Positions 51,110-59,995 of a DNA stretch of 59,995 nucleotides are shown in pieces (the first letter of the stretch is position 1; every line of letters begins with the position of its first letter). Both the position numbers and the translations under genes were made by a program. Source of the DNA: Lactiplantibacillus herbarum (GTDB taxonomy: Bacteria > Bacillota > Bacilli > Lactobacillales > Lactobacillaceae); NCBI RefSeq assembly GCF_001039045.1, contig NZ_LFEE01000016.1, forward strand, positions 1 through 59,995, given 5' to 3'. Under the pieces are notes generated by a model. It was not told where the DNA came from and did not search any database. It saw nothing but the letters and a program-made list of their open reading frames with translations.

Positions 51110-51445
51110 ATGGCAATCCCAAGTCCACCAGATAAAGCGGAGCAACTAGCTAGGCTGTATACACGATTAAGTTTAAAATCGGATTCATCAGACGCTGTGA
51201 TAGTCTCTGACATGTTTGATGATGCAATTCAAATGTGTCTCGACTATACGCGGGGAAAGCTGACCAAGCCGGTGCTGATTCAGGCTAAAAAGCTTGCGAT
51301 TATTATGTACAACGAGCAAGGGACTGAAGGTGAGACGTCTCGGTCAGAAGGCGGCGTCTCTCAGTCGTTTGAAGTGGGTATGCCGAGTGCAATTAAAACA
51401 GCGCTAGCACCTTATCGCGTAGCAAAAACGAGGCGATTCTCATGA
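51110..51445 (+). CDS. Head-tail connector (gp15/gp6-like adaptor)
   Basis: A 111-aa helical protein with GAGGGTGA before the ATG. VIVSDMFDDAIQMCLDYTRGK and LAIIMYNEQGTEGETSRSEGGVSQSF is the pattern of phage_connect_1 adaptors that bind the portal. Confidence 0.8.
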   Translation: MAIPSPPDKAEQLARLYTRLSLKSDSSDAVIVSDMFDDAIQMCLDYTRGKLTKPVLIQAKKLAIIMYNEQGTEGETSRSEGGVSQSFEVGMPSAIKTALAPYRVAKTRRFS

Positions 51446-51801
51446 GATTACGGCCAATCGATTTAGTGGCGGTTTACTTGCGGTCACCACAGACAAATAC
51501 TGATGACGAAGGTAATGTGATTACTAATGGATGGAGTGACCCCGTTGCTGTGTGGATGAATATTCAAAGTGCAGGCGGGGCCGTGAACGCTCAAATTTGG
51601 GGCAAGGACTTGAAGTATATTAAGTCATGCAAATACCAAGGTGATGAGATTAATGAGGGTAAACAGGAAGGCTGGGGCCTTTGCGTGAACGTTAGCAAAG
51701 ATGCTGAACCTGATTATCTGATTAATTCCATTCAAACATTCAGCACACATAAGAATGTTACTTTAGAGCAACGGCGTAAGGATAGTGTTGTTAATGGCTG
51801 A
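51442..51801 (+). CDS. Head closure / stopper protein (SPP1 gp16-like)
   Basis: A 119-aa beta-barrel-like protein starting in ATGA overlap with the adaptor. MRLRPIDLVAVYLRSP and DEINEGKQEGWGLCVNVSKDAEPDY fit the head-closure family by position and pattern. Confidence 0.68.
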   Translation: MRLRPIDLVAVYLRSPQTNTDDEGNVITNGWSDPVAVWMNIQSAGGAVNAQIWGKDLKYIKSCKYQGDEINEGKQEGWGLCVNVSKDAEPDYLINSIQTFSTHKNVTLEQRRKDSVVNG

Positions 51802-52345
51802 TATTGAGTGGAAAGGCTACAGTTCATTGAAGTCTAAATTACAGCAATTACCTGATGTTGTGCATGATGCTATCTGGGATGCAACTTTTGACGTTGTTGA
51901 AAAGGCTGAGGGCTATGCAGTTAGAGAACTACAGTCTAGCGTGAAGTACGGTAACGGTGAGTTATCGCGCAATCTCAAATACGAAGTCGTAGATAAAGGT
52001 GGCAAAGTTGTTGGGCGAGTGTGGTCTGATGATCCTGTTGCTTTGTTCCGTGAACTAGGTACCGGTCGTGTTGGTCAAGAGTCACAGAAAGACCTCCCTG
52101 ACGGTTTTGAACCGTCCTATAGGCAAACGCCTTGGTTCATTCCGGCGGATGCTGTTGATATTGATCTTAACGAAATCTACGGAATGCCAAAAATCAAAAT
52201 TAATGGAAAAGTCTTCTATCGAACTAATGGGCAACCAGCACGACAATTTCTGACACCCGCTATTAAACAGGCTGGTGAGGAAGCACCAGATATTATTAAA
52301 GCCAGTATTAATGAAGCAATTAAGGGAAAGTTAGGTGGTAAGTAA
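51794..52345 (+). CDS. Tail completion protein (HK97 gp10 family)
   Basis: A 183-aa protein. The ATG at 51794 is chosen over the GTG at 51785. WKGYSSLKSKLQQLPDVVHDAIWDATFDVVEKAEGYA is the gp10 helical start, and the C-terminal RQFLTPAIKQ is typical. It joins tail to head. Confidence 0.8.
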   Translation: MADIEWKGYSSLKSKLQQLPDVVHDAIWDATFDVVEKAEGYAVRELQSSVKYGNGELSRNLKYEVVDKGGKVVGRVWSDDPVALFRELGTGRVGQESQKDLPDGFEPSYRQTPWFIPADAVDIDLNEIYGMPKIKINGKVFYRTNGQPARQFLTPAIKQAGEEAPDIIKASINEAIKGKLGGK

Positions 52346-52710
52346 TGGAAATCGTCAATCTTAAAACAGTTGTCTATCAGGCGCTTAAGAGTGTGTCTGA
52401 TATTAAGCAGATTACAACTACCTACCCTGATAGCTTTACTATCTTTCCCAGTGCGGTCTATTACACGACACATAAAGCTCATTTTCGCGATAGTGACCAA
52501 CAAGAGTTACAAACTGAATGGACAGTCACTATTGACTTGTTTATCAATGAAGGCAGTTTAACTAGTATTACTAATCAGCTCATGTCACTATTTGGTGACA
52601 TGGGCTTTTCTAATGACATCAGTGATAGCAATGTAGCGGGAATCAATCGAACTGTATTGCGATTTACTGGTGTTATTGACAATGAGACACGTCGAGTATC
52701 TCAGAATTGA
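52345..52710 (+). CDS. Tail terminator / minor tail protein
   Basis: A 121-aa protein starting in TAATG overlap. KTVVYQALKSVSDIKQITTTYPDSFTIFPSAVYYTTH and QTEWTVTIDLFINEGSL are typical of the gp17/gpU-like tail terminator position. Assigned by gene order and size. Confidence 0.68.
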   Translation: MEIVNLKTVVYQALKSVSDIKQITTTYPDSFTIFPSAVYYTTHKAHFRDSDQQELQTEWTVTIDLFINEGSLTSITNQLMSLFGDMGFSNDISDSNVAGINRTVLRFTGVIDNETRRVSQN

Positions 52711-52726
52711 AAGGAAGATTAAAACA

Positions 52727-53206
52727 ATGAAGAAATTAACAAAGTTTGATTTACAACGATTTGCTGATGCAACAGCGAACGCCAGCGCGGGGCTTGCTGC
52801 AACTGGTACCAAGTTAGAAATGTCAACGGATGGTACGGCGTTTGTTGAAATTGCTGGTATCAAGACTATCCCTGATATGGGGGCTGACCCAGAAAACATC
52901 GATGTAACTGATTTATCAGACACTAAAAAGAAGAGCGTTCCCGGTATTCAAAATACTTCAACGCTTGCATTCGGTGTTGTTTATAAGGGCGCTAACTTTG
53001 CCACTGCTCTGCAGCATGATGGTGATAATAAGCAATACAAATTCAAGGTCACTTATCCTGATGGCATGGTCGCAACCTTTACTGGTTCATATACCGTTAA
53101 GGTTGGGAACGTTGCCGTCAATGGTGCGCTTGATTTTACTATCTCAGTAATTACGTCAGAAGGTCCCGATTTTGTTGCTGCGCCCAGTAGTAGCGCCGGA
53201 GCTTAA
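52727..53206 (+). CDS. Major tail tube protein with N-terminal Prp-type motif
   Basis: A 159-aa protein from ATG 52727 with AAGGAAG upstream. It begins MKKLTKFDLQRFADAT, the same DLQ-x-FA motif as the scaffold and L27. The body is a tail-tube beta fold (KLEMSTDGTAFVEIAGIKTIPDMG...FATALQHDGDNKQYKFKVTYPDGM). Cleavage by Prp would remove about 12 residues before or during tube assembly. Confidence 0.84.
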   Translation: MKKLTKFDLQRFADATANASAGLAATGTKLEMSTDGTAFVEIAGIKTIPDMGADPENIDVTDLSDTKKKSVPGIQNTSTLAFGVVYKGANFATALQHDGDNKQYKFKVTYPDGMVATFTGSYTVKVGNVAVNGALDFTISVITSEGPDFVAAPSSSAGA

Positions 53207-53308
53207 GACAGTAGTTTTTTATCCAAGTAACTAGCACTAACTATGTAAGAGACGAGCAAACCTGCGGGTGGATATGAAACGATTATTCAAAATAATGGAG
53301 GAATTATA

Positions 53309-53710
53309 ATGACAACGAAACAAGCAACTAAGAAATTTGATTTAGGCGGAACACAGCTAGAACTAAAGGTAACGGCACGGAATATTTTAAATGTTGAAAA
53401 GCGATTAGGTAAGTCAATGATGTCACTGTTTATGAGTGCAGACGGCGGGATGAAATTACCACCATTGAATGAAATGTTGATTGTATTACAAGGTACTAAT
53501 CAAGCTCATGGCGTTACGGATATGGATATTTTCAAAGCCTTTGAAAAGTATTTCGATGAAGGACATGCGCCAATGGACTTATTCGGTGTATTAACTGATT
53601 TATTCCAAGAATCAGGTTTTTTCGGCAAGACGGATTCGGCTTCGAAGACGAGTATGGAATCGGAAGTAACGCTCGACAACGACATGACGGATCAGGACTC
53701 AACATTGTAG
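53309..53710 (+). CDS. Tail assembly chaperone gpG
   Basis: A 133-aa protein with GGAGG before the ATG. KKFDLGGTQLELKVTARNILNVEKRLGKS and the helical remainder match the gpG-type chaperone. It is the unshifted product; a minor fraction should be extended by -1 frameshifting at 53617-53623. It binds the tape measure during tail assembly. Confidence 0.82.
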   Translation: MTTKQATKKFDLGGTQLELKVTARNILNVEKRLGKSMMSLFMSADGGMKLPPLNEMLIVLQGTNQAHGVTDMDIFKAFEKYFDEGHAPMDLFGVLTDLFQESGFFGKTDSASKTSMESEVTLDNDMTDQDSTL

Positions 53711-54078
53711 AAGATAAATACGAAACTATTTCAGACCTGCTACAGGCAATCTATCCGATGGCCGTTCAGTCTGGGATTGATGCTGATCACTTTTGGGAAC
53801 TTGATTTTGGCGAAATCATGGTCCAAATCATTGCTAACAATCATAAGCGAATGGAAAACATGCGGATGCGGGCAATGATGGACCATAAGCAAGCTGAGAT
53901 GATGGCGTATGCGTTTAATGACCCTAGTAAAATGCCAAAGGTGGAAGAGGCATATCCGTTTGTTAAGATCACTGCACCTAAGCAAGTTGAGCCGGTACCT
54001 GAATGGCAAGCTGACCAAGCTGAATTAATGCAACAGGCACAAAAGATTAAAGAGTTACGGAAACTAAAGAATACATAG
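53309..54078 (+). CDS. Tail assembly chaperone gpGT, -1 frameshift fusion
   Basis: Expected product join(53309..53623, 53623..54078), about 256 aa. After the slip the -1 frame reads FFRQDGFGFEDEYGIGSN and then NIVEDKYETISDLLQAIYPMAVQSGIDADHFWELDFGEIM, uninterrupted to 54078. The -1 frame is open only from 53599, which brackets the shift site. The T region has no ribosome site of its own before the ATG at 53758. Confidence 0.78.
53617..53623 (+). promoter_or_regulatory. Programmed -1 frameshift slippery heptamer
   Basis: T_TTT_TTC in the gpG frame (X_XXY_YYZ form) lies 29 codons before the gpG stop and just inside the region where both frames are open. I did not identify a clear downstream stem or pseudoknot. 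Confidence 0.8.
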
Positions 54079-54093
54079 AGAGGAGGGATTAAC

Positions 54094-57000
54094 GTGGAAT
54101 TAGAAGAACTTGAAGTGCTGTTTAAAGTCAATACCGAACAAATGGAAGCACAATTTGCTAAGATTCAACCAATGATCGATAAATTCATGGGTAAGACCGC
54201 GGATAGTGCTAAAGCTGGTATGGAGAAGACTGAAGAGTCTATGAACATGTCCAAGGGTGTTCAAGCCATTAAAGAACAGTTGACTAAGCTTAACGAAACA
54301 CTTGGCGGTACGTTTGAGAAGATGAGTAGCGTTGCGTCCAATGGATCGGCTAAAGTTGGTCAGGCTACCAGCAAGATGTTTAGTGGTAGTCGGACCAAGG
54401 TTAAGCAAGACCTTGAATCGATGTTGTCTGAAATCAATTCAAAAATGAATCAAGCCCGCGCTGCTCAGGCGAAGATGCGTGACTTGATGAATCGTAAAAG
54501 TTCGTTGGGTAGTGCTCAACAGAGCGGTACTGAAGGTGTGAAGTTTGATAGTCAGATAGCAACGGCACAGGCTCAAATGACACGTTATCAGAATCAAGCA
54601 AAAGCTTTAGCTCAATCAATGCGAAGTGAATTTAATGAGGTGCCAACCTCGCTTAAACAGATTGCTAAGGCAATGGATCAGAACGAAGCTAAGATTGAAA
54701 CTTATCGGCGTCAGTTGAAAGCGTTGGAAAGCTCAAACCGAGATGTCCAAGACTCCATAAAAACAATGGGAGCTAGTGACCGGCTAACTAAACAAAGCAC
54801 CGCGCTTGAAAAATCAATCATGAGTACGCGGGATAAAATGAACAAGCTTATCAATTCTAATGATGAACTTAACAAGTCCTATGCTTATGTATCTGATCGC
54901 GGAGATGAACTTAAATCAGTAGTTGCTAAGCTTAATACTGAAATGGGGGAATCTGGTGCGGCTGCTAGTAAATCCGCTAGTCAGATGAGCCGTTATGGTA
55001 ATGCTGCAAAGACTGCTACCAATGAGTCTTCTGGTGCTGGAAAAGGACCCTCTAATTGGTTTAGTCGAATGGGTAGTAGCATTCAGAACGCAACTAATCG
55101 GATGCGTAGTTTTGGTAACAGTAGCAGCTCTTCAATGGATAAGGCGTCTTCAAGCGCTAAACGTGCTAGCTCATCCATGGGCGGGATTGTTCAGCAATTA
55201 AGATATTTGCCGTCACAGTTGATTGTGTTTGGATTGCTTTATCAAGGATTAACGCAATTGGCTTCGGGTATGCTGACAGCGTTTAAGACTAATTCACAGT
55301 TTGCTAGCAGTCTGAATCAAATCAAGGTTAATCTGTTAACGGCGTTCTATCCAATTTATAATTTCGTTTTACCTGCCGTTAACGCGTTGATGTCAGCCTT
55401 GTCTAAGGCAACATCATGGCTAGCACAGGTCTCATCAGCATTAACGGGCATGAGCTATTCTAAAGCTCGACAAGGTGCCCAAGGATTGTATGAACAGTCT
55501 AAGGCAATGAACGATACGGCCAGTGCTTCTAGTAAAGCCTCAGCGTCTGTTAAGAAGGCCAATGAGGAAATCAGAAAGCAAAACGCAGCCCAAGCTAAAT
55601 CAGTGCGCGAAGCTAATGCACAGATTGTAGCGGCTAACAAACAGGGCGCAGCCCAAGTAAAGGCTACTAATGCACAAATTGATGTGGCTAATAAAAAGGC
55701 TCAAGCCGCAATGGAAGCTACGAAGAAGAAAAATCAAGAATTGATGCAATCCTTGATGGGCTTTGATGAATTGAACGTTTTGGATAGCAACAATAATGAC
55801 AGCAGTTCTTCATACGATAAGCAGCCGCATGAGACCTTTACGGCGCAAGATAAACAAGCGACGCCAGAGGGGAAAGATTTACAAAGCACTGACGGCACAG
55901 ATTCCGGCGATGATGGACTAGACTTTAATACTCCTATGAATGTGATGGGTAGTGCTACTGATGCTGCCAAAAAATTGCAGAAGATTTTAGGAGAGCTGTT
56001 TGATCCAATGAAAGCCGCTTGGGATTCTAAAGGAAAAGCTGTGGTTGATGCTGCCCAGTATGCATGGAAAGAAGTTAAACGTGCCCTCGAAGATGTTGGC
56101 AAGTCATTTATGCATGTTTGGGATAATGGCACCGGGCAAAAGACTGTCGAGAATATTCTACAATTGTTGGCAGACATGCTAAATATTGTTGGTGATATTG
56201 GCAAAGCCTTCTCGCAAGCATGGGAAGGTGGCGGTGGTCGCGGCACTCGATTGATTCAAGTCATCTTTAACTCGTTGAATGATGTTTTGAAGTTGATTCA
56301 TGATATTGCGACATCATTCCGTGATGCATGGAACGGTGGCAGTTTAGGTGAACGTATATTTGCCAATCTGATTAATTTGGCCACAAACATTGCACGGATT
56401 ATTGGGGACATTGCTAAGGCGTTTGATAATGCTTGGACGCATGGTAATACTGGTACGAAACTTATTCAGTCGATTCTAAATATGCTCAACGAGGTTATTA
56501 AAGTTCTTAATAACATTGCGGTAGCGTTTAGAGATGCATGGAATAGTGGTGCCGGTGAGCAGATTGCTTCTAATCTCTTCAAAATATTTACTAATATCTT
56601 TAATACGATTGGTGCTCTAGCAGGGCAATTTGATAAAGCGTGGACACACGGTGGTGTTGGTTCATCTATTTTCAAGACGTTGCTAGGCATGGTTAACGAC
56701 ATGCTTGGAGCATTGAAAGATATGTCTGGTGCCACAGTTACATGGGCTCAGAAGCTTGATTTCACACCGTTGTTAAGCTCAATTGATGGTTTGCTTAAGG
56801 CTATTCGTCCAGTGGTTAAGGATGTCTGGAATGGGCTTGATTGGGGCTATCAGAACATTTTGCTACCGTTAGCAAAGTATACGATTACTAATCTTATTCC
56901 AGCGTTCTTCAATGCTTTTGCAGCAGCACTTAAGTTGGTACACAGCATTATTCAGGCAGCTACTCCAGCATTCAAATGGTTGTGGGATTCTTTTTTGCAG

Positions 57001-59790
57001 CCAATTGCCAAGTGGACTGGCGGTGTGATCATTGACATGCTTAAGAAACTAGCTGACGCATTAAGCGGTGTTTCTGATTGGGTAGATAAGCACCATAAAG
57101 CAGTTGAAGCAATGGCAAAGGTATTGATTACCATGTTTGCGTTCAAAGTTACGATGACCGGATTAAGCAATGGTATCGGATTGCTTTGTCAACTTGCAAA
57201 TAAAGCTGTTATCCTTGGTGGTAAAGGTAATGTGTTGAAAGACTTCTTCAAAGGAATTACTGGGATTGATAAATTAGAAGAAGGCGTTGCTAATGTTAAA
57301 ACTTTATGGTCATTGGCAAAGATGAAATGGTCTGACTATGCTACTGCACTTGCAGATGGCTGGAAAGCACTCAAAAGCTGGTCAGTTTGGTCTAAGCTAG
57401 CCGCGGCTGGACAAGCTATATTGGATGCTGCAATGGATGCTAATCCGATTGGGTTGGTGGTTACGGCTATTGCTGCTTTGGTAGCTGGTTTTGTCCTTCT
57501 GTACAAGCACAGTAAACCATTTAGAGATTTCTGTAATGGCATTTGGACCGATATTACAAAATGGTTTGGCGATACAATTGATTGGGTCAAGAAAAACTGG
57601 CAGACTATTGGCGCATTCATTATCAATCCAGTCCTTGGCATTAACACGTGGTTCTTAAAAGATACTAAGACTGGAAAGAGTATTGTTAAATGGGCGTCTA
57701 CGTTGCCGGGTAAAGCTTCGGACTGGGCAAAAGGCGTTGGTAAAGATGTTGATAAGCATATTTCAAGTGCTCAGAAAACGTTTAAAACTGCTGGTAATAA
57801 GATTGGCACATGGACTTCTGACTTTATTGCAGGGCATAAGAAGACCATTAATAGCTGGGCGTCCAATGTTGGTAAAGATGTAAACACCAAGATAGAAAAC
57901 GGAAAAGCGGCAGCTAAAAAGGCCGGTAATAAGATTGGTGATTGGAGTTCTGAGTTTTTAGCACCTACTAAGAAACGAATCAATACTTGGGCGTCTGAAC
58001 ACGGTAAGAATATCAATAAAAAGATTGAGGATGGTAAAAGGCTGGCTAAAGAAGCCGGTGGCAAGTTAGGCACATGGACTTCTGACTTTAGAAATGCTTC
58101 CAGTAGAACGATATCTAATTGGGCAGCAGGTCTAGGATCTAAAACGAATTCCGGTATGGGTAAGTCCAGAACCGCGGCAGTTAAGGCAGGTACAATATTA
58201 GGTGGCTGGGTAGCTGCTTTCCGTGGTGATACTGGTAAGACCATTTCTAAATGGGCCGGTGGCTTAGGTGGAAAGATTGGTGGCGGCCTGTCATCTGGTT
58301 GGCGTAATGTTAAGAAAGGGTCTGCTGATATTGCTAATGCAATTGTTGGCACTATCGGTAGTGCTGTAAACGGCGTCATTCACGGTATAAAGTGGATTCT
58401 TAATCATCTTCATGCTACAAGTGAAGCAAAAAAAATGGTAGATTGGACGCCACCTCACTTTGCTCGTGGTGGTAATCACTTAGGTGGACCAGCAATTGTT
58501 AATGATCAGGCAGGCAATACTTACCAAGAAGCTTACAAACTACCTAATGGGCGTACGGGAATGTTCCCCAAAGTTCGTAATATGATGGTTAATTTGCCTA
58601 AAGGCACCCAGATTTTAAACGCAACTCAGACAGCACAAAAGGTCCAAGGAATGTTACCGCACTATGCTGGCGGGATTGGAGATTTCAACTTTGATTTTTC
58701 AAGCTTAACAAATCTCAAAATGCCTGATTTTAGCAATCTATTCAGTGGAATTGGCAGTGGTGTCAGCAGTTTTGTTGATGGCGTGAAAGATACTGCCGAA
58801 GATATGTGGGATGACTTTACTCATCCTGAAAAAGTATTGAAGACCGCTATGAATAAGTTTGTGAAGTATTCAAATCTTGATGGTTATCCGTTAGATGTGG
58901 CTAAGGGTATTACTGATTATAGCGTTGACAGTGCAAAAAGTTGGATTAGTAGCATTCTTAAGAAGTTTAGTAGTGATGCTGGTGGTAGTCTAGGCAATCC
59001 GGATGGTAGTTCGGTCAATCGTTGGCGCAGTTATGTTCGTAAAGGTTTATCAGCTAACGGACTGAGTACTAGTGATGCAATGATTGCTAAGATATTACGG
59101 CAGATTAATACAGAATCCGGCGGTAATCCAACGGCAAGACAACCGGGAGCCGACCCAGATGGTGATGGTAGTGGTCCAGCACTTGGTTTGATGCAGACAA
59201 AACGTAGTACTTTTAACGCTAACGCTTTTAGCGGACATAAACAGATTTTCAATGGCTATGACAATATCTTAGCAGGTCTGCACTATGCAAAGGCAACGTA
59301 TGGTTCGGCGTTAGGATTCCTTGGAAATGGACATGGTTATGAAACTGGTGGTCTTGGTAACGAAGAAGGGTTATATCCATTGTTTGAGGGCGGCAAGACC
59401 GAAATGATTTTACCGCTGACGGATGTACCACGTTCTATGCAATTGATCCAGCAAGCAATGAGCTTTATGGGTAAGACGTTTGGTGATGGATTACAGATGC
59501 CAACAGTATTATCAGCACAGTCAGCGGATTTAAGTGGTTTAGGAAGCCAATCAGGTAATACTAATGCTCAAAGCGTTAACAGTGGTGGTATTAATGAGCT
59601 TGGTTCAAACATCGTTAATGCATTGTTACAAGGCTTGCAAATGGCTAACTCTGGTAGTGGACAAACCAGTTCGCAACCAATTGATATTCATGTTGATGTG
59701 AATGTAGCCGGAGAAGACTTTGGCGCTGCTGCTGTGAAAGGTATTAATGCAGTAAATCAAAAGAATGGCAGAAACATGCTGAGATTATAG
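54094..59790 (+). CDS. Tape measure protein with SLT muramidase domain
   Basis: An 1,898-aa protein starting at GTG with AGGAGGG upstream. Layout: coiled coils (1-330); a hydrophobic membrane-active region (about 365-450); an Ala/Lys helical linker (480-550); four to five ~36-residue repeats of the type NNIAVAFRDAWNSGAGEQI (about 635-890); more hydrophobic helices (960-1150); about four ~42-residue repeats with GNKIGxWTSDF and INxWAS (1200-1400); and a lytic transglycosylase domain (about 1640-1745) with catalytic Glu in INTESGGNP (about 1670) and GLMQTKRSTF. It sets tail length and opens the wall on entry. Confidence 0.9.
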   Translation: MELEELEVLFKVNTEQMEAQFAKIQPMIDKFMGKTADSAKAGMEKTEESMNMSKGVQAIKEQLTKLNETLGGTFEKMSSVASNGSAKVGQATSKMFSGSRTKVKQDLESMLSEINSKMNQARAAQAKMRDLMNRKSSLGSAQQSGTEGVKFDSQIATAQAQMTRYQNQAKALAQSMRSEFNEVPTSLKQIAKAMDQNEAKIETYRRQLKALESSNRDVQDSIKTMGASDRLTKQSTALEKSIMSTRDKMNKLINSNDELNKSYAYVSDRGDELKSVVAKLNTEMGESGAAASKSASQMSRYGNAAKTATNESSGAGKGPSNWFSRMGSSIQNATNRMRSFGNSSSSSMDKASSSAKRASSSMGGIVQQLRYLPSQLIVFGLLYQGLTQLASGMLTAFKTNSQFASSLNQIKVNLLTAFYPIYNFVLPAVNALMSALSKATSWLAQVSSALTGMSYSKARQGAQGLYEQSKAMNDTASASSKASASVKKANEEIRKQNAAQAKSVREANAQIVAANKQGAAQVKATNAQIDVANKKAQAAMEATKKKNQELMQSLMGFDELNVLDSNNNDSSSSYDKQPHETFTAQDKQATPEGKDLQSTDGTDSGDDGLDFNTPMNVMGSATDAAKKLQKILGELFDPMKAAWDSKGKAVVDAAQYAWKEVKRALEDVGKSFMHVWDNGTGQKTVENILQLLADMLNIVGDIGKAFSQAWEGGGGRGTRLIQVIFNSLNDVLKLIHDIATSFRDAWNGGSLGERIFANLINLATNIARIIGDIAKAFDNAWTHGNTGTKLIQSILNMLNEVIKVLNNIAVAFRDAWNSGAGEQIASNLFKIFTNIFNTIGALAGQFDKAWTHGGVGSSIFKTLLGMVNDMLGALKDMSGATVTWAQKLDFTPLLSSIDGLLKAIRPVVKDVWNGLDWGYQNILLPLAKYTITNLIPAFFNAFAAALKLVHSIIQAATPAFKWLWDSFLQPIAKWTGGVIIDMLKKLADALSGVSDWVDKHHKAVEAMAKVLITMFAFKVTMTGLSNGIGLLCQLANKAVILGGKGNVLKDFFKGITGIDKLEEGVANVKTLWSLAKMKWSDYATALADGWKALKSWSVWSKLAAAGQAILDAAMDANPIGLVVTAIAALVAGFVLLYKHSKPFRDFCNGIWTDITKWFGDTIDWVKKNWQTIGAFIINPVLGINTWFLKDTKTGKSIVKWASTLPGKASDWAKGVGKDVDKHISSAQKTFKTAGNKIGTWTSDFIAGHKKTINSWASNVGKDVNTKIENGKAAAKKAGNKIGDWSSEFLAPTKKRINTWASEHGKNINKKIEDGKRLAKEAGGKLGTWTSDFRNASSRTISNWAAGLGSKTNSGMGKSRTAAVKAGTILGGWVAAFRGDTGKTISKWAGGLGGKIGGGLSSGWRNVKKGSADIANAIVGTIGSAVNGVIHGIKWILNHLHATSEAKKMVDWTPPHFARGGNHLGGPAIVNDQAGNTYQEAYKLPNGRTGMFPKVRNMMVNLPKGTQILNATQTAQKVQGMLPHYAGGIGDFNFDFSSLTNLKMPDFSNLFSGIGSGVSSFVDGVKDTAEDMWDDFTHPEKVLKTAMNKFVKYSNLDGYPLDVAKGITDYSVDSAKSWISSILKKFSSDAGGSLGNPDGSSVNRWRSYVRKGLSANGLSTSDAMIAKILRQINTESGGNPTARQPGADPDGDGSGPALGLMQTKRSTFNANAFSGHKQIFNGYDNILAGLHYAKATYGSALGFLGNGHGYETGGLGNEEGLYPLFEGGKTEMILPLTDVPRSMQLIQQAMSFMGKTFGDGLQMPTVLSAQSADLSGLGSQSGNTNAQSVNSGGINELGSNIVNALLQGLQMANSGSGQTSSQPIDIHVDVNVAGEDFGAAAVKGINAVNQKNGRNMLRL

Positions 59791-59803
59791 GAGATGATTA
59801 CGA

Positions 59804-59995
59804 TTGACGTACTCACTGAAAATTGGTGGGACAGTGGTTAAGACACCACAGTCCCTTGAAGTAGCAATACAGGATATTGATGCAAAGGCGTCCCGTGATG
59901 CCAACGGACTGTTACATCGTGACCGAGTGGCTATTAAACGAAAGCTCACAATTAAGTGGGGGCCGTTAACATTGGCTGAAAATAGTGCAATTTTG
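59804..59995 (+). CDS. Phage tail protein (DUF6711-like), truncated by the window edge
   Basis: The TTG at 59804 has AGGAGA about 10 bases upstream and the frame is open to the window end (64 codons). LKIGGTVVKTPQSLEVAIQDIDAKASRDANGLLHRDRVAIKRKL and WGPLTLAENSAIL match the small tail protein that follows the tape measure in many Firmicute phages. An ATG at 59794 opens only a 15-codon frame. Confidence 0.75.
   Translation, partial: MTYSLKIGGTVVKTPQSLEVAIQDIDAKASRDANGLLHRDRVAIKRKLTIKWGPLTLAENSAIL

Noticed and set aside
57771-58379. 202-codon minus-strand ORF within the tape measure gene
   Set aside because: Antisense shadow of the repeat region; Pro/Leu-rich composition results from the coding strand.
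1-59995. CRISPR arrays, insertion sequences and rRNA genes
   Set aside because: No regularly spaced repeat-spacer pattern, no transposase-like frame and no rRNA-like sequence was seen.

Overview
The window is from a low-GC Gram-positive lactic acid bacterium, most likely Lactiplantibacillus plantarum or a close relative. This rests on recognition: the surface-glycosylation gene pair, the pepV/ugp gene order, an LPQTxE-type sortase signal and a siphovirus-type prophage with Lactobacillus gene order. No database search was run.

Bases 1-22,800 are host chromosome. They begin inside a Thr/Ser-Asp repeat surface protein and continue with a six-hairpin-like protein, a pair of GT-B glycosyltransferases of the GtfA/GtfB (TagE) type and a small membrane protein. 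Next come a Mur-ligase-like protein, a CapA-like protein fused to a degenerate S11-peptidase domain, and a secreted HExxH metalloprotease. All look like envelope functions. Housekeeping genes follow: murJ/ytgP, rsuA, nnrD (opposite strand), pepV and a universal stress protein. A glycerol-3-phosphate ABC operon (ugpC-A-E-B-Q) is preceded by a four-copy, 11-bp-phased hexamer array that looks like a Pho box. A deoxynucleoside kinase (minus strand) closes the host part. Imperfect palindromes of about 120 bp with shared ends sit in the intergenic gaps.

Bases 22,890-59,995 are the left part of a temperate siphovirus prophage that runs off the right edge. The minus-strand lysogeny arm holds the integrase, two unknowns, a zinc-ribbon membrane protein, an LPQTxE-anchored Ser/Thr-rich surface protein, an ImmA/IrrE peptidase and a CI-like repressor. 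A divergent operator region with three TTAGACAATTGTCTAA-like sites separates it from the rightward early genes: Cro, antirepressor, DUF1351, Sak4-like ATPase, SSB-like, HNH nuclease, a frameshifted replication initiator, a DnaC-like loader and an orphan Dam methylase. Many overlapping small ORFs follow, ending with an ArpU/RinA-like late regulator.

Between that regulator and the late genes lies a non-coding stretch of about 690 bp (40453-41139) bounded by a strong terminator. It carries three successive tRNA-like folds with complete acceptor and T arms but missing, scrambled or greatly expanded anticodon domains. This is the most unusual part of the window. The late genes are TerS, TerL, portal, Prp protease, a MuF head protein with a toxin-like C-terminus, a membrane-protein moron, scaffold, decoration, capsid, connectors, tail tube, tail chaperones with a T_TTT_TTC frameshift site, a 1,898-aa tape measure with an SLT domain, and the start of the next tail gene. 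Scaffold and major tail protein both begin with an L27-like (DLQxFA) motif, the sequence expected to be cut by Prp, so protease and substrates lie in one operon. Lysis genes and attR are outside the window.
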